From positions 1-50,460 of the forward strand of contig ONAI01000009.1 in NCBI GenBank assembly GCA_900315755.1: a DNA stretch of 50,460 nt, given 5' to 3'. The notes beneath the pieces were generated by a model. That model did not search any database. It worked only from the letters and a program-made list of their open reading frames with translations, and was not told the origin of the DNA. Shown piece after piece: positions 6,799-16,053 of this stretch. The number at the start of each line of letters is the position of its first letter. The first letter of the stretch is position 1. This DNA is from an uncultured Ruminococcus sp. (GTDB lineage: Bacteria > Bacillota > Clostridia > Oscillospirales > Ruminococcaceae). The position numbers were made by a program, and so were the translations under genes.

Positions 6799-8997
6799 AT
6801 GCCAATTTCTGTAGAAAACTTAAACGCCCAAACCGTTACTCCGTCTAACGGAACAAATCCGCGTACTCTTTATGAGCATCAAGTAGATGCGCTTAAAGCT
6901 ATGAACGCGATAAATAAGAAGCAAGAATTCCGTACACTACTTGTATTGCCAACCGGTGGAGGTAAAACATTAACTGCTGTCTATTGGCTTTTACAGAATG
7001 CGGTGGATAAGGGCAAGAAGATTCTTTGGATTGCACACCGTCACCTCCTTCTCGAACAGGCGGCTGATACATTTATCAACAATGCTTATACCAACATTAT
7101 GATAAACCATACATCTTTCCGTTATCGTATCATATCAGGAATGCATGATAAGCCTATTCATATCAAAACTGATGACAACATACTTATAGTCAGCAAAGAT
7201 AGCATAAACCGCAGTCTTGAAAGACTTGATAAATGGCTTAAGAATGAAGATGTATTCCTTGTTATTGATGAAGCTCATCATGCTGTTGCTAAGACATACC
7301 GTAAGTCCATACAGTATGTCGAGGAACACGCCAAATCTATGAAGTTGCTCGGACTTACTGCAACGCCATTTCGTACATCGGAAAAAGAAAGAGGTGCTCT
7401 TAACCAAATATTTACTGATGACATAGTTTATAAGATTGATTTAAAGACTCTTATTGACAGGCACATCCTCGCATATCCCAAATTCATTGAGGGGTGTGAA
7501 ACAGGTATTGAATTAGGCGATAGAATTGGACTGAAGAATATACAGGAAATCGAAAATTTTGATGCGCTGCCAAAGAATATTCAAGATTTTCTGCAAGATA
7601 ACAGGGAACGTAACGCTTTTATTGTTGATCACTATGTTAAGAATAAGGATAAATATGGTAAAACCATCGTATTTGCAATAAACAAGACAAATGCAATTGC
7701 ACTAAATAAAATATTTCATGAAAGAGGAATACGTTCAGACTATATTGTTTCTGATGTGCGTAATGCTGATCTTGGAATTACAATATCAAGCAAAGAAAAC
7801 GAGGAAAAAATCAAACTCTATCGAGATGGAAAACTTGATGTGCTAATCAATGTTAATATCCTCACCGAAGGAACTGACCTTCCACAAACACATACCGTAT
7901 TCCTTACTCGACCGACTATATCAAGAGTTTTTATGACACAAATGGTTGGCAGAGCGTTGCGCGGTGAAAAGGCTGGTGGTACAACCGATGCATATATCGT
8001 TCCTTTCATTGATGACTGGAATGGAAAGATCGCGTGGGTAAATCCGCAGTCATTACTTAAAGACGAATTTGAACCACAGGATACCCCTGCAAAGAAACAG
8101 CAGTATGAGCTGCGTGTGATTTCAATTTCCAAAATCGAAGAATTCGCGGCAATGCTTAATGAAGGTATTGATACATCTGCACTTGAACAGATCGAGATGA
8201 TAGAACGTATTCCCGTTGGATACTATATGTTCAGTACACTTGAATGGAATCATCAGATACTTGTTTATAACAGCACTCAGTCATCATATCAGTCATTAAT
8301 AGCTGACCTTCCACAGATAATGGAATTGTATGGGATTGAAGAGGAAACCATACCAGATGATGTGTTACCAGAAATGACAGATTATTGTATGGAACAGTAT
8401 TTTGATGAAGACTTGGTACCTGCTTGCCAGCGCAGCGACGTTGAACACTTGCTTCTATTCTATGCACAGAAAGCGGTTGATCCTTTATTTGTTCCTCTTG
8501 ACAATATTGTGCGGAAAAAGCTGGATGTCTCTGAAATTGCCAAGAAATTTGAAGAAGAGGCTATGACAGGTCGTGAACGCAAGGCATATCTTGATAGCTT
8601 ATGGGATGCCGAGGACAGCGTATATAAGATCTATTATTCCAGTCCATATATTTTTAAACGCATGATAGATATTGAAATGGACAAACTCGAGGGATATATG
8701 GAAACTGACTATGCTGCACCACAAACAAAGGCTGAACTTCGCGAACTGGAAGACCTTCCATTAGAGGAAATCATCAATAGGTATCCTAATGTTGGCATAC
8801 CGCTGAAAATGAGAGTATTTGATAAGGCTCGCAACGCTGACGGTAATTATGTATGTGCAAGCTGCAAAAAAGTATTTAGCAACAGAAAGGACTTGCAAGT
8901 TGACCACATTAAGCCAATGGCTAAAGGCGGAAGAACTGTTGAATCCAATCTTCAGATATTATGCCGTTTCTGTAATCAGCGGAAGGGTGATAAATAA
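6799..8997 (+). CDS. SF2 helicase fused to a C-terminal HNH nuclease
   Basis: The 732-residue protein starts with a superfamily 2 (type III restriction/DEAH-like) helicase: Walker A PTGGGKT at residues 51-57, DEAH at 157-160, TATPFR at 187-192, and a helicase C-terminal lobe with the arginine-finger block GRALRGE. About 280 residues of unassigned sequence follow. The last 50 residues are a zinc-bound HNH nuclease (CASC...DHIKPMAKGG...SNLQILCRFCNQRKGD). ATG 6799 is chosen because GAGGTG lies 7 bp upstream; GTG 6790 overlaps that site. The stop codon shares one base with the next start, so the two genes are translationally coupled. A DNA-translocating or unwinding nuclease for phage defence is inferred from domains and from the neighbouring recombinase. 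No methyltransferase is present, so ordinary restriction-modification is unlikely. Confidence 0.88.
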   Translation: MPISVENLNAQTVTPSNGTNPRTLYEHQVDALKAMNAINKKQEFRTLLVLPTGGGKTLTAVYWLLQNAVDKGKKILWIAHRHLLLEQAADTFINNAYTNIMINHTSFRYRIISGMHDKPIHIKTDDNILIVSKDSINRSLERLDKWLKNEDVFLVIDEAHHAVAKTYRKSIQYVEEHAKSMKLLGLTATPFRTSEKERGALNQIFTDDIVYKIDLKTLIDRHILAYPKFIEGCETGIELGDRIGLKNIQEIENFDALPKNIQDFLQDNRERNAFIVDHYVKNKDKYGKTIVFAINKTNAIALNKIFHERGIRSDYIVSDVRNADLGITISSKENEEKIKLYRDGKLDVLINVNILTEGTDLPQTHTVFLTRPTISRVFMTQMVGRALRGEKAGGTTDAYIVPFIDDWNGKIAWVNPQSLLKDEFEPQDTPAKKQQYELRVISISKIEEFAAMLNEGIDTSALEQIEMIERIPVGYYMFSTLEWNHQILVYNSTQSSYQSLIADLPQIMELYGIEEETIPDDVLPEMTDYCMEQYFDEDLVPACQRSDVEHLLLFYAQKAVDPLFVPLDNIVRKKLDVSEIAKKFEEEAMTGRERKAYLDSLWDAEDSVYKIYYSSPYIFKRMIDIEMDKLEGYMETDYAAPQTKAELRELEDLPLEEIINRYPNVGIPLKMRVFDKARNADGNYVCASCKKVFSNRKDLQVDHIKPMAKGGRTVESNLQILCRFCNQRKGDK

Positions 8998-9512
8998 TGG
9001 TACACACTAAATACAAGTTTACTCCTCAAGATATTGCAGTATATCTATTGATAGCTGATTTGCCGCGTTCTCGTGAAGATAAGATAATTGAAGATTTTTT
9101 TCAAGAATACAATGATGAAATAGTTTTCAACTATCGTAATGACTTTCTTGAGTTACGCCGCCAAATACATAATTCAATGATATTACTTGAAATGAGTGAT
9201 GAAGAATATGCTGAAACTCAATTGATAATGCGAGAACTCCAAATTGAAAAAACAGAATACGAGCCTAATTACTTTGGAGCATACTTTAAACTTATAAAAC
9301 TTCAATTGTTATATTCAGGAAAAGATTATCAACGCATCAAACTCAGAACCCTTTTGAATGATTTTGGCTATAAAAGGCGAACTGAAGCCTTAGTTAATAG
9401 CATAACGCGTGCGATGAAGGCACTAAACCTACAGCCTTATTTAAAGCAATATGAACCATGTGATTTGGCAGAAATTACACTTGATCAGATGGTAATAATA
9501 AGGCTTAATTGA
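8997..9512 (+). CDS. Unknown partner protein of the helicase-HNH
   Basis: The 171-residue protein is soluble and rich in charged and aromatic residues, with mostly helical-looking sequence. I recognise no family. Its ATG at 8997 overlaps the helicase stop by one base, and a strong terminator follows it, so these two genes form a closed two-gene operon. The C-terminal half (KLIKLQLLYSGKDYQRIKLR... FGYKRRTEALVNSITRAMKAL) could be a small DNA-binding helical domain, which is only a guess. The AT-rich base use matches the helicase and differs from the core genes to the right, suggesting a shared foreign origin. Confidence 0.75.
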   Translation: MVHTKYKFTPQDIAVYLLIADLPRSREDKIIEDFFQEYNDEIVFNYRNDFLELRRQIHNSMILLEMSDEEYAETQLIMRELQIEKTEYEPNYFGAYFKLIKLQLLYSGKDYQRIKLRTLLNDFGYKRRTEALVNSITRAMKALNLQPYLKQYEPCDLAEITLDQMVIIRLN

Positions 9513-9527
9513 TACCCATCAGTATTA

Positions 9528-9562
9528 AAAGCCGCCACTTATAATATACAAGTGGCGGCTTT
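9528..9562 (+). terminator. Terminator of the helicase-HNH operon
   Basis: A perfect 13-bp stem (AAAGCCGCCACTT and complement) with a 9-nt loop ends in a TTT run, 15 bp after the stop codon. Confidence 0.85.
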
Positions 9563-9610
9563 CGTCCTATTCGGTTTGTTTTCCTTTACTACGATAAGAA
9601 TATGCTACAC

Positions 9611-9752
9611 CCCTTTCCAAAGACTTTTATTTCGTTTTTTTCGCAATGGTATAGGTACTAACAAAAAAAAATAAAAACCGGAAGTTTACATTACTTCCGG
9701 AAATTTTATACCATTGCGAAAAAAACCAGACGAAAGTTTTAGGAAGGGAGTT
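9611..9752. repeat. MITE-like inverted-repeat element, solo copy
   Basis: A 20-bp arm starting GTTTTTTTCGCAATGG (9634-9653) is matched by its exact reverse complement at 9707-9726. A second internal hairpin (CCGGAAGT...ACTTCCGG) lies between the arms. Imperfect outer arms extend to CCCTTTCCAAAGACTTTTAT on the left and AAAGTTTTAGGAAGGGAG on the right. Related arms occur at 43591-43690 and 45128-45212. The element has no coding capacity and fits a small non-autonomous repeat. A terminator-like hairpin (TTGAGGGA...TCCCTCAA) follows at 9752-9788, just past the yebC stop. Confidence 0.7.
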
Positions 9753-9792
9753 TGAGGGAGAACCCTTTTTCAAAAGGGTTTCCCTCAATAAA

Positions 9793-10491
9793 TTACTGAT
9801 AAACTTCCATATGGGCACAGCACGTATGATACGCTGTTATTCTTCCTCTATGCTCCTCGTCTGTGAGGGTAGTGTAGTTAGCCGGGATCATCTCAGTTTC
9901 AGCTGAGAGTACATTATATCCCTTGCCTGCAAGTCCCTCGCGGAGGGCGTGAACGTTCTCGGGAGCACATTCGATCTCGACAGTCTCTTCATTGATGTCG
10001 AAATCATCGCCTCCGAATTCAAAAACATCGTCCATAACAGCGTCTTCGTCAAGACCTGTATTTTCGAGGATAACGATACCCTTTCTGCTGAACATGAACG
10101 ATACACAGCCAATAGTACCGAGGTTTCCGCCGAACTTATCAAAATAGTGACGAACCTCTCCAGCTGTTCTGTTTCTGTTATCTGTAAGACACTCAACTAT
10201 AACTGCAACGCCGTTAGGGCCGTATCCCTCATAAGTGATATTCTCGTAATTGTTCTTATCCTCGCCGCCGGCAGCCTTCTTGATAATTCGCTCGATGTTA
10301 TCGTTAGGCACGTTGTTTGCCTTAGCCTTAGCAATAAGGTCACGGAGCTTAGCGTTGTTATTCGGATCAGGACCGCCCTCTTTTACGACAACTGTGATCT
10401 CTCGACCGATCTTAGTGAAGATCTTGCCCTTTACAGCGTCTGTTGCTTCCTTCTTACGTTTGATATTGTTCCATTTTGAATGACCTGACAT
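9793..10491 (-). CDS. yebC: YebC/PmpR family protein
   Basis: The 232-residue protein begins MSGHSKWNNIKRKKEATDAV and keeps the family's N-terminal, GCVSFMF and EIECAPE segments. YebC-family proteins are reported to act as regulators and as factors helping ribosomes through proline-rich stretches; here the role is by homology only. The start has AGGAGTG upstream. The C-terminus is odd: after MIPANYTTLTDEEH the usual LIDxLEDxDDVQxVYHN ending is missing and replaced by a short divergent tail containing AYHT, which meets the repeat element just downstream. The next gene upstream lies 12 bp away. Confidence 0.9.
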   Translation of the reverse strand: MSGHSKWNNIKRKKEATDAVKGKIFTKIGREITVVVKEGGPDPNNNAKLRDLIAKAKANNVPNDNIERIIKKAAGGEDKNNYENITYEGYGPNGVAVIVECLTDNRNRTAGEVRHYFDKFGGNLGTIGCVSFMFSRKGIVILENTGLDEDAVMDDVFEFGGDDFDINEETVEIECAPENVHALREGLAGKGYNVLSAETEMIPANYTTLTDEEHRGRITAYHTCCAHMEVYQ

Positions 10492-10503
10492 TGTTTAACA
10501 CTC

Positions 10504-10986
10504 CTATCTGATTATTATTCGTTTATCTATTTCACTTTCATCGGGTATCTGAAATATCCCCGCGAATTTCTCTTCAAGTCCCTTGTCAACGTAATATGCG
10601 CTGACCTTTCCTTCACTCACAAGCCGATTTCTCTCAGCGATACGCTGTTCCCAGAGTTCATCGGAAATATCGAGGTAATGCAGCTCGCAGGAGACCTTGT
10701 TCTGCGAATAGAACCTTCTGGCATACTCTCTCTCAGCGGAGGTCCAGAAGCCCCAGTCGAGGATAACGTTATTTCCGGAAGCAATGACCTCCAGCGATTT
10801 ACCGTAGAGGTAAGCCTGAGTACGGCGGACATATTCATCCATCCTGTCGCCCGCACCCTCCGGGAACAGTGAAAGAGTTATCTCGTCAACTGAAAGTATA
10901 ACAGCATTGTTCTTGTTTCTCAGACCTGCCGCATAAGCGGTCTTGCCGCTGCAAAGCTTACCGCAGGTCATGTATACCTTAGCCAT
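10504..10986 (-). CDS. P-loop kinase-like ATP-binding protein
   Basis: The 160-residue protein has a Walker A motif GKLCSGKT at residues 9-16 and a DE pair in ILSVDEIT. It also has a zeta-toxin/gluconate-kinase-like layout with DWGFW in the middle and ERNR in the lid region. This AAA_33-type family includes small-molecule, nucleotide and RNA kinases, and the substrate cannot be read from the sequence. The start codon overlaps the end of Mini-III by 8 bp, so it is translated from the obg-mrnC transcript. Confidence 0.75.
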   Translation of the reverse strand: MAKVYMTCGKLCSGKTAYAAGLRNKNNAVILSVDEITLSLFPEGAGDRMDEYVRRTQAYLYGKSLEVIASGNNVILDWGFWTSAEREYARRFYSQNKVSCELHYLDISDELWEQRIAERNRLVSEGKVSAYYVDKGLEEKFAGIFQIPDESEIDKRIIIR

Positions 10987-11389
10987 CGTTTTCCGTCTCC
11001 CGTGATATTATAACGTCGAAAATCTGCGTGATGCGTTCATTTTTTCCGATAAGGAAGAGATAGCCGAAAAGGCTCTCTATCGCCGTTGCTCTGCGATACT
11101 GAACAGCCTCGGCGTGTTTCGGAACGGTATTTCCGGTAGCGTTCCTTCCGCGTTTCAGGACTGCAAGTTCATGCTCATCGAGCATATCAGCCACAAGGTC
11201 ATAGGCTGCCGCCTGAAACTCAGCGCACACCAGCTTTATCTTCGCAGAGTGAAGCTTTGCGACAGGCATATTCGCCTTTCTCAGGAGGTATTCCCTCACC
11301 AGCGTATCATAAACACTGTCGCCGAGAAATGCAAGGCTGAGTGGACTGTAACTATTTGCCTCACGCACTGATAAGTATTCTTTTTCCAT
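10979..11389 (-). CDS. mrnC: Mini-ribonuclease III
   Basis: The 136-residue protein is a lone RNase III catalytic domain without a double-stranded RNA-binding domain. The signature SPLSLAFLGDSVYDTLVREYLL holds the metal-binding acidic residues, and AVQYRRATAIESLFGYLFL provides the second conserved block (E in AIESLFGYL). The family matures 23S rRNA in Firmicutes. The start at 11389 (MEKEYLSVREAN) is chosen over upstream in-frame codons that would overlap obg. It sits 1 bp after the obg stop. Confidence 0.9.
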   Translation of the reverse strand: MEKEYLSVREANSYSPLSLAFLGDSVYDTLVREYLLRKANMPVAKLHSAKIKLVCAEFQAAAYDLVADMLDEHELAVLKRGRNATGNTVPKHAEAVQYRRATAIESLFGYLFLIGKNERITQIFDVIISRETENDG

Positions 11390-11390
11390 A

Positions 11391-12689
<1,299 letters not shown>

Positions 12690-12697
12690 CTAAAGAA

Positions 12698-12724
12698 AAA
12701 TCCCAAGCGGAAAGCTCGGGATTT
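12698..12724 (-). terminator. Terminator of the rplU-prp-rpmA operon
   Basis: On the minus strand an AAATCCCGAGC...GCTTGGGATTT hairpin is followed by TTTTTCTTT, between the rpmA stop and the obg start. Read-through may feed obg. Confidence 0.8.
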
Positions 12725-12743
12725 ATTGTCTTGTAATGCGTGA

Positions 12744-13028
12744 TTACTGCTCGATCTCGTAAACTGAGACCTTCTTACGGTCACGGCCGTAACGCTCGAA
12801 CTTAACCTTACCGCTAACTGTTGCGAATAAAGTATCGTCTGAACCGATACCAACGCCCTCACCGGGATGAATGTGAGTACCTCTCTGACGAACGAGGATA
12901 TTGCCAGCCTTTACAAACTGACCGTCAGCTCTCTTGACACCGAGTCTCTTAGCCTCAGAGTCACGTCCGTTCTTAGTTGAACCAACACCCTTTTTATGAG
13001 CAAAAAACTGCATACTGATCTTGAACAT
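12744..13028 (-). CDS. rpmA: 50S ribosomal protein L27 with cleavable N-terminal extension
   Basis: The 94-residue protein is L27 ([28 protein letters not shown]...). It carries the Firmicute N-terminal extension MFKISMQFF before AHKKG. In Firmicutes this is removed between F9 and A10 by Prp so that the N-terminus can reach the peptidyl transferase centre. The start has GGAGGTG 7 bp upstream. The protease gene is directly upstream in the same operon. Confidence 0.97.
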   Translation of the reverse strand: MFKISMQFFAHKKGVGSTKNGRDSEAKRLGVKRADGQFVKAGNILVRQRGTHIHPGEGVGIGSDDTLFATVSGKVKFERYGRDRKKVSVYEIEQ

Positions 13029-13030
13029 AC

Positions 13031-13339
13031 TTACACCTCCGAAATAGTGATTTTGATTGTTTCGGGAAATTCCTCAAGGATAGCCTCGAAATGTTCTTTA
13101 AGACGGTCAAGCAGACGTGAAGCCTCACTTCCGCCCGATGTCATACATCTTATGACATTCTCACCGACCTTAACATCCGGCTTGCAGCCGAATTCATCGA
13201 GGATATTCACCATCAGCTGAACTGCTGATGAGACAGCAGCACACGCAACGTCCCTGCCGCTTTCAGCAAATCCGGCGTGACCGCTCAGTTCAAATCCTTT
13301 CAGACTGCCCTTTGATCCATAGAATTCAGCACGGATCAT
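13031..13339 (-). CDS. prp: Ribosomal-processing cysteine protease Prp
   Basis: The 102-residue protein has the conserved GHAGFAE block with catalytic His21 and DVACAAVSS with catalytic Cys33. It is the processing enzyme for the L27 pro-sequence and lies between rplU and rpmA, as in most Firmicutes. It overlaps the end of rplU by 4 bp (ATGA) and is followed 2 bp later by rpmA. Confidence 0.95.
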   Translation of the reverse strand: MIRAEFYGSKGSLKGFELSGHAGFAESGRDVACAAVSSAVQLMVNILDEFGCKPDVKVGENVIRCMTSGGSEASRLLDRLKEHFEAILEEFPETIKITISEV

Positions 13340-13647
13340 GCCTTGATAGATTCGATCTTTACCTGAGTGTAAGGCTGTCTGTGACCCTGCTTCTTCTTCT
13401 CACCCTTCTTAGGCTTGTAAGTGAAAACTGTGATCTTCTTAGCCTTGCCGTTCTTAATAACCTTTGCTGAAACAGCTGCACCGTCAACGTAAGGTGTACC
13501 GATCTTGAGTCCATCGTCTGCTCCGAGAGCAACTACCTTGTCAAAAGTAACTGTCTCATCAGCCTCTGCTGCGAGCTTTTCGATGAAGAGAACGTCTCCC
13601 TCGTTTACCTGATACTGCTTTCCGCCGGTTTCAATAACTGCGTACAT
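13336..13647 (-). CDS. rplU: 50S ribosomal protein L21
   Basis: The 103-residue protein is full-length L21 ([18 protein letters not shown]...; [10 protein letters not shown]-type C-terminal motif seen as [18 protein letters not shown]). It binds 23S rRNA in the large subunit. It is the first gene of rplU-prp-rpmA, preceded by a structured leader of the L21 type and a strong promoter. Confidence 0.97.
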   Translation of the reverse strand: MYAVIETGGKQYQVNEGDVLFIEKLAAEADETVTFDKVVALGADDGLKIGTPYVDGAAVSAKVIKNGKAKKITVFTYKPKKGEKKKQGHRQPYTQVKIESIKA

Positions 13648-13654
13648 ATTGTGG

Positions 13655-13733
13655 CACCTGCCTTTTCAATAAACTCGCTGCGACGGGGTGTGCGGATGCA
13701 CAGCTTGTTCGCCCGTTTACAAGCGGCAATAAT
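13655..13733 (-). ncRNA. Ribosomal protein L21 leader RNA
   Basis: On the minus strand, between the promoter and rplU, the leader contains GCCGCTTGTAAACGGGCGAA, a GTGTGCGGATGCACA-like hairpin and a final CGCAGCGAGTTT. This is the pattern of the conserved Firmicute L21 leader, which is proposed to bind L21 for autoregulation. Boundaries are approximate. Confidence 0.75.
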
Positions 13734-13762
13734 ATTTTATCACACCATGCAGGATTTGTCAA
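13734..13762 (-). promoter_or_regulatory. SigA-type promoter of rplU-prp-rpmA
   Basis: On the minus strand, TTGACA (13757-13762) and TAAAAT (13734-13739) have a 17-bp spacer. Confidence 0.8.
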
Positions 13763-13810
13763 GCACTTTTTTACGATTTTTCGTAAAAAGCCTGAAACCT
13801 CATGCTTTAT

Positions 13811-13841
13811 AAAAAAGCCTGAGCATAGCGCTCAGGCTTTT
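13811..13841 (-). terminator. Terminator after the 395-residue unknown gene
   Basis: An 11-bp hairpin (AAAGCCTGAGC / GCTCAGGCTTT) is followed on the minus strand by TTTTTTAT. It lies 5 bp past the stop codon and isolates the rplU operon from upstream genes. Confidence 0.85.
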
Positions 13842-13845
13842 GATT

Positions 13846-15033
13846 TTACCAAACCTTGTAATTCTCAACGTTTATCTTGTAGGATGTACCGGGAACATAG
13901 AGATCAACAGGCTTGATCTCGTTGCCTTCCTCCTTGGACTTGTCGATAGCCTTCTTGAGTTCGTTGAATGCAACGCTGTTTGTAACGATGCGTGTTACCT
14001 TCTCCTGTTCAGGTTTCTTGTTGAAGTATTCAAGCACAGCCTGCTGGAGGTAGAAGTAGGAACGAAGCTGAGTTTTTCTGAATTCGATCTGAGTTGTGTC
14101 ATCGCCTTCGCCCTCAATGAGGAAGAGGCTGTCGCCCTCTCTGTAACCGAGAGTAAGCTTAGCGAATATCTCAGGGATGAATATCCTGATCTCGGCAGCA
14201 AGAGCCTTATCGCCTGTCATTTCCTCAACCTTTTTGCTCATCTCGTTATACTCTTCACGGCTCTTGATAGTAGTCATCATCTCGATGGTTTCCCTTGCAG
14301 CTTTCATGACTGTATCCTTATCGAACGGACACTCATCGTCAGCGCGGTTCACAAATATACCGTACTGCTTCTCGCAGGTGAAGCCGTCACCCTCTGGCCA
14401 TGAGTTAACGTAATCAAGGAACAGCTTTGAAAGCTCATTGCAGACAGATCCGTTCACACGCACTTCTGTTATTTTCTTATCCTGGAAACGTGCAAGATAT
14501 ATTCTGATCCAGTAGTATTTCTTTGAACCGAGATACTTTGAGATCTCGTCCTTGAGATAGCCCATGAGCATGATAGGCTGCTTCTCCTTAACGCCGATAC
14601 GTACAACAGACTGGCAGTACATATCGAAATCGTAGTGCTGTCTGAGGTAATCCACAGAGAAATGCACCGGATTCTTCTTGTTCATAGACTGATCTATCGG
14701 ATGCCACAGACCTGCATAGAAAATATCAGCAGCCATCTGAGCAGCCTCCTCATGAGTCATTCCCTGAGCGTCAACAGGATCAATGAGCGGCTCATCGAAA
14801 TCATCGTTCTTAACAATGAATACGACCTGAATAAGTTTGATCTCGCCCTTTTCCTCCATTCTGCCTACCTGAACGTCAACAGTGAAGCCCTTAGGCATGA
14901 TAACGCAGTCATCGTACAGAGTACCCTTGAGCTTCTCATTGAGCTTTTCGAGGACCATCTGCTTGACGTCTGCTGAAGGATTTTTAGTCTCCTGTTCAAC
15001 CTGCTGATTCTTCTTCTTGTTAAATATTCCCAC
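13846..15033 (-). CDS. Unknown cytoplasmic protein
   Basis: The 395-residue protein is soluble and acidic, with no signal peptide or membrane segment, and I do not recognise the family. It looks like two alpha/beta halves: about 60-180 (FTVDVQVGRMEEKGEIKLIQVVFIV...) and about 230-395. The start needs care. The ATG at 15042 has AAGGAG only 1-2 bp upstream, too close for use. GTG at 15033 has the same site 10 bp upstream and is preferred, giving V(M)GIFNKKK. It follows prmA by about 40 bp on the same strand and ends in its own terminator. Confidence 0.75.
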   Translation of the reverse strand: MGIFNKKKNQQVEQETKNPSADVKQMVLEKLNEKLKGTLYDDCVIMPKGFTVDVQVGRMEEKGEIKLIQVVFIVKNDDFDEPLIDPVDAQGMTHEEAAQMAADIFYAGLWHPIDQSMNKKNPVHFSVDYLRQHYDFDMYCQSVVRIGVKEKQPIMLMGYLKDEISKYLGSKKYYWIRIYLARFQDKKITEVRVNGSVCNELSKLFLDYVNSWPEGDGFTCEKQYGIFVNRADDECPFDKDTVMKAARETIEMMTTIKSREEYNEMSKKVEEMTGDKALAAEIRIFIPEIFAKLTLGYREGDSLFLIEGEGDDTTQIEFRKTQLRSYFYLQQAVLEYFNKKPEQEKVTRIVTNSVAFNELKKAIDKSKEEGNEIKPVDLYVPGTSYKINVENYKVW

Positions 15034-15075
15034 TTTGATCATACTCCTTATATAATTGATTTATTGACTGATTTA

Positions 15076-16041
15076 TCACAGTGTAAGCCGGACTGCCGCC
15101 CAGCCCTCCTTGACATTTGCTTCCGGTCCGCTGAAGCCGACACCGATAAGTGCATCCACGACCTCGTTCATGCGTTCCTCTATGATTCCGGACACTATAA
15201 GAGTTCCGCCCTTTTTCAGATAGCGTACAAAAAAGTCCTTCATCGCAATAAGTACATCTGCCACAATATTTGCAGTTATGATGTCATACTTATCGCTGAT
15301 CTCTGCGGCAAGCTTCTCATCGCTGAGTATATTGCCGTAATACGTCTTATAAAGTGCCGTATCAATATTGTTTTTCGCAGCATTTTCAGCAGCGGTAGCC
15401 GCAGCATTTTCGTCTATATCCACCGCAACAGCGCTGCCTGCTCCGAGGAGCATCGCGCCAATTGAAAGTATACCGCTTCCGCAGCCCATATCAAGCAGCT
15501 TATCGCCTTTATTGAGCGATTTTTCGAGCAGTTCCAGACAAAGCCTCGTTGTGTGATGCTGACCTGTTCCGAAGCTTGAAGCGGGATCGATTTCAAGTAT
15601 GATCCTTCCATCGTCTCCGGAATATTCCTCCCACGAAGGTTTTATAACAAGTTTCTCCCCGACTTTAAGCGGTTTGAAATACTGCTTCCAGTTATTAGCC
15701 CAGTCCTCTTCGCGGATGCTTGAAAGCTCCGCTTCGAGTCTGCCGTAAGCACCTTCGGTGTCCTGAGCCTTCATTTCCGCAAGTACTGCCCTGATAGAGG
15801 TGAGCATATCAGCCCCCTGAGAATTAGAAGGCAGATAGACCGTAACACAGGTCTCGCATTTAGAAAGCCCCATAAGGTCATCGTCGATGTAATCCCACTG
15901 ACCGTTCTTGTTTTCAAGGAATTCGTTGAAATCCTCAGCATCCTGTATCGCAAAGCCCTTTATACCTATATCGGTAAGCTTTGAGCAAAGGAGCTCTATT
16001 GCTTCGGTAGCGGTGTAGATATTAACTTCAGTCCATTCCAT
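15076..16041 (-). CDS. prmA: Ribosomal protein L11 methyltransferase
   Basis: The 321-residue protein matches PrmA in length and order. An N-terminal substrate-recognition domain is followed by a class I SAM methyltransferase domain with FGTGQHHTTRLCLELLE, the SAM motif LLDMGCGSGILSIGA, and ANIVADVLIAM. It methylates L11 at several amino groups. AAGGAG lies upstream of the ATG. The C39-like gene ends 12 bp upstream, so prmA probably shares its transcript. Confidence 0.95.
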   Translation of the reverse strand: MEWTEVNIYTATEAIELLCSKLTDIGIKGFAIQDAEDFNEFLENKNGQWDYIDDDLMGLSKCETCVTVYLPSNSQGADMLTSIRAVLAEMKAQDTEGAYGRLEAELSSIREEDWANNWKQYFKPLKVGEKLVIKPSWEEYSGDDGRIILEIDPASSFGTGQHHTTRLCLELLEKSLNKGDKLLDMGCGSGILSIGAMLLGAGSAVAVDIDENAAATAAENAAKNNIDTALYKTYYGNILSDEKLAAEISDKYDIITANIVADVLIAMKDFFVRYLKKGGTLIVSGIIEERMNEVVDALIGVGFSGPEANVKEGWAAVRLTL

Positions 16042-16053
16042 TCAGTTATCTCC

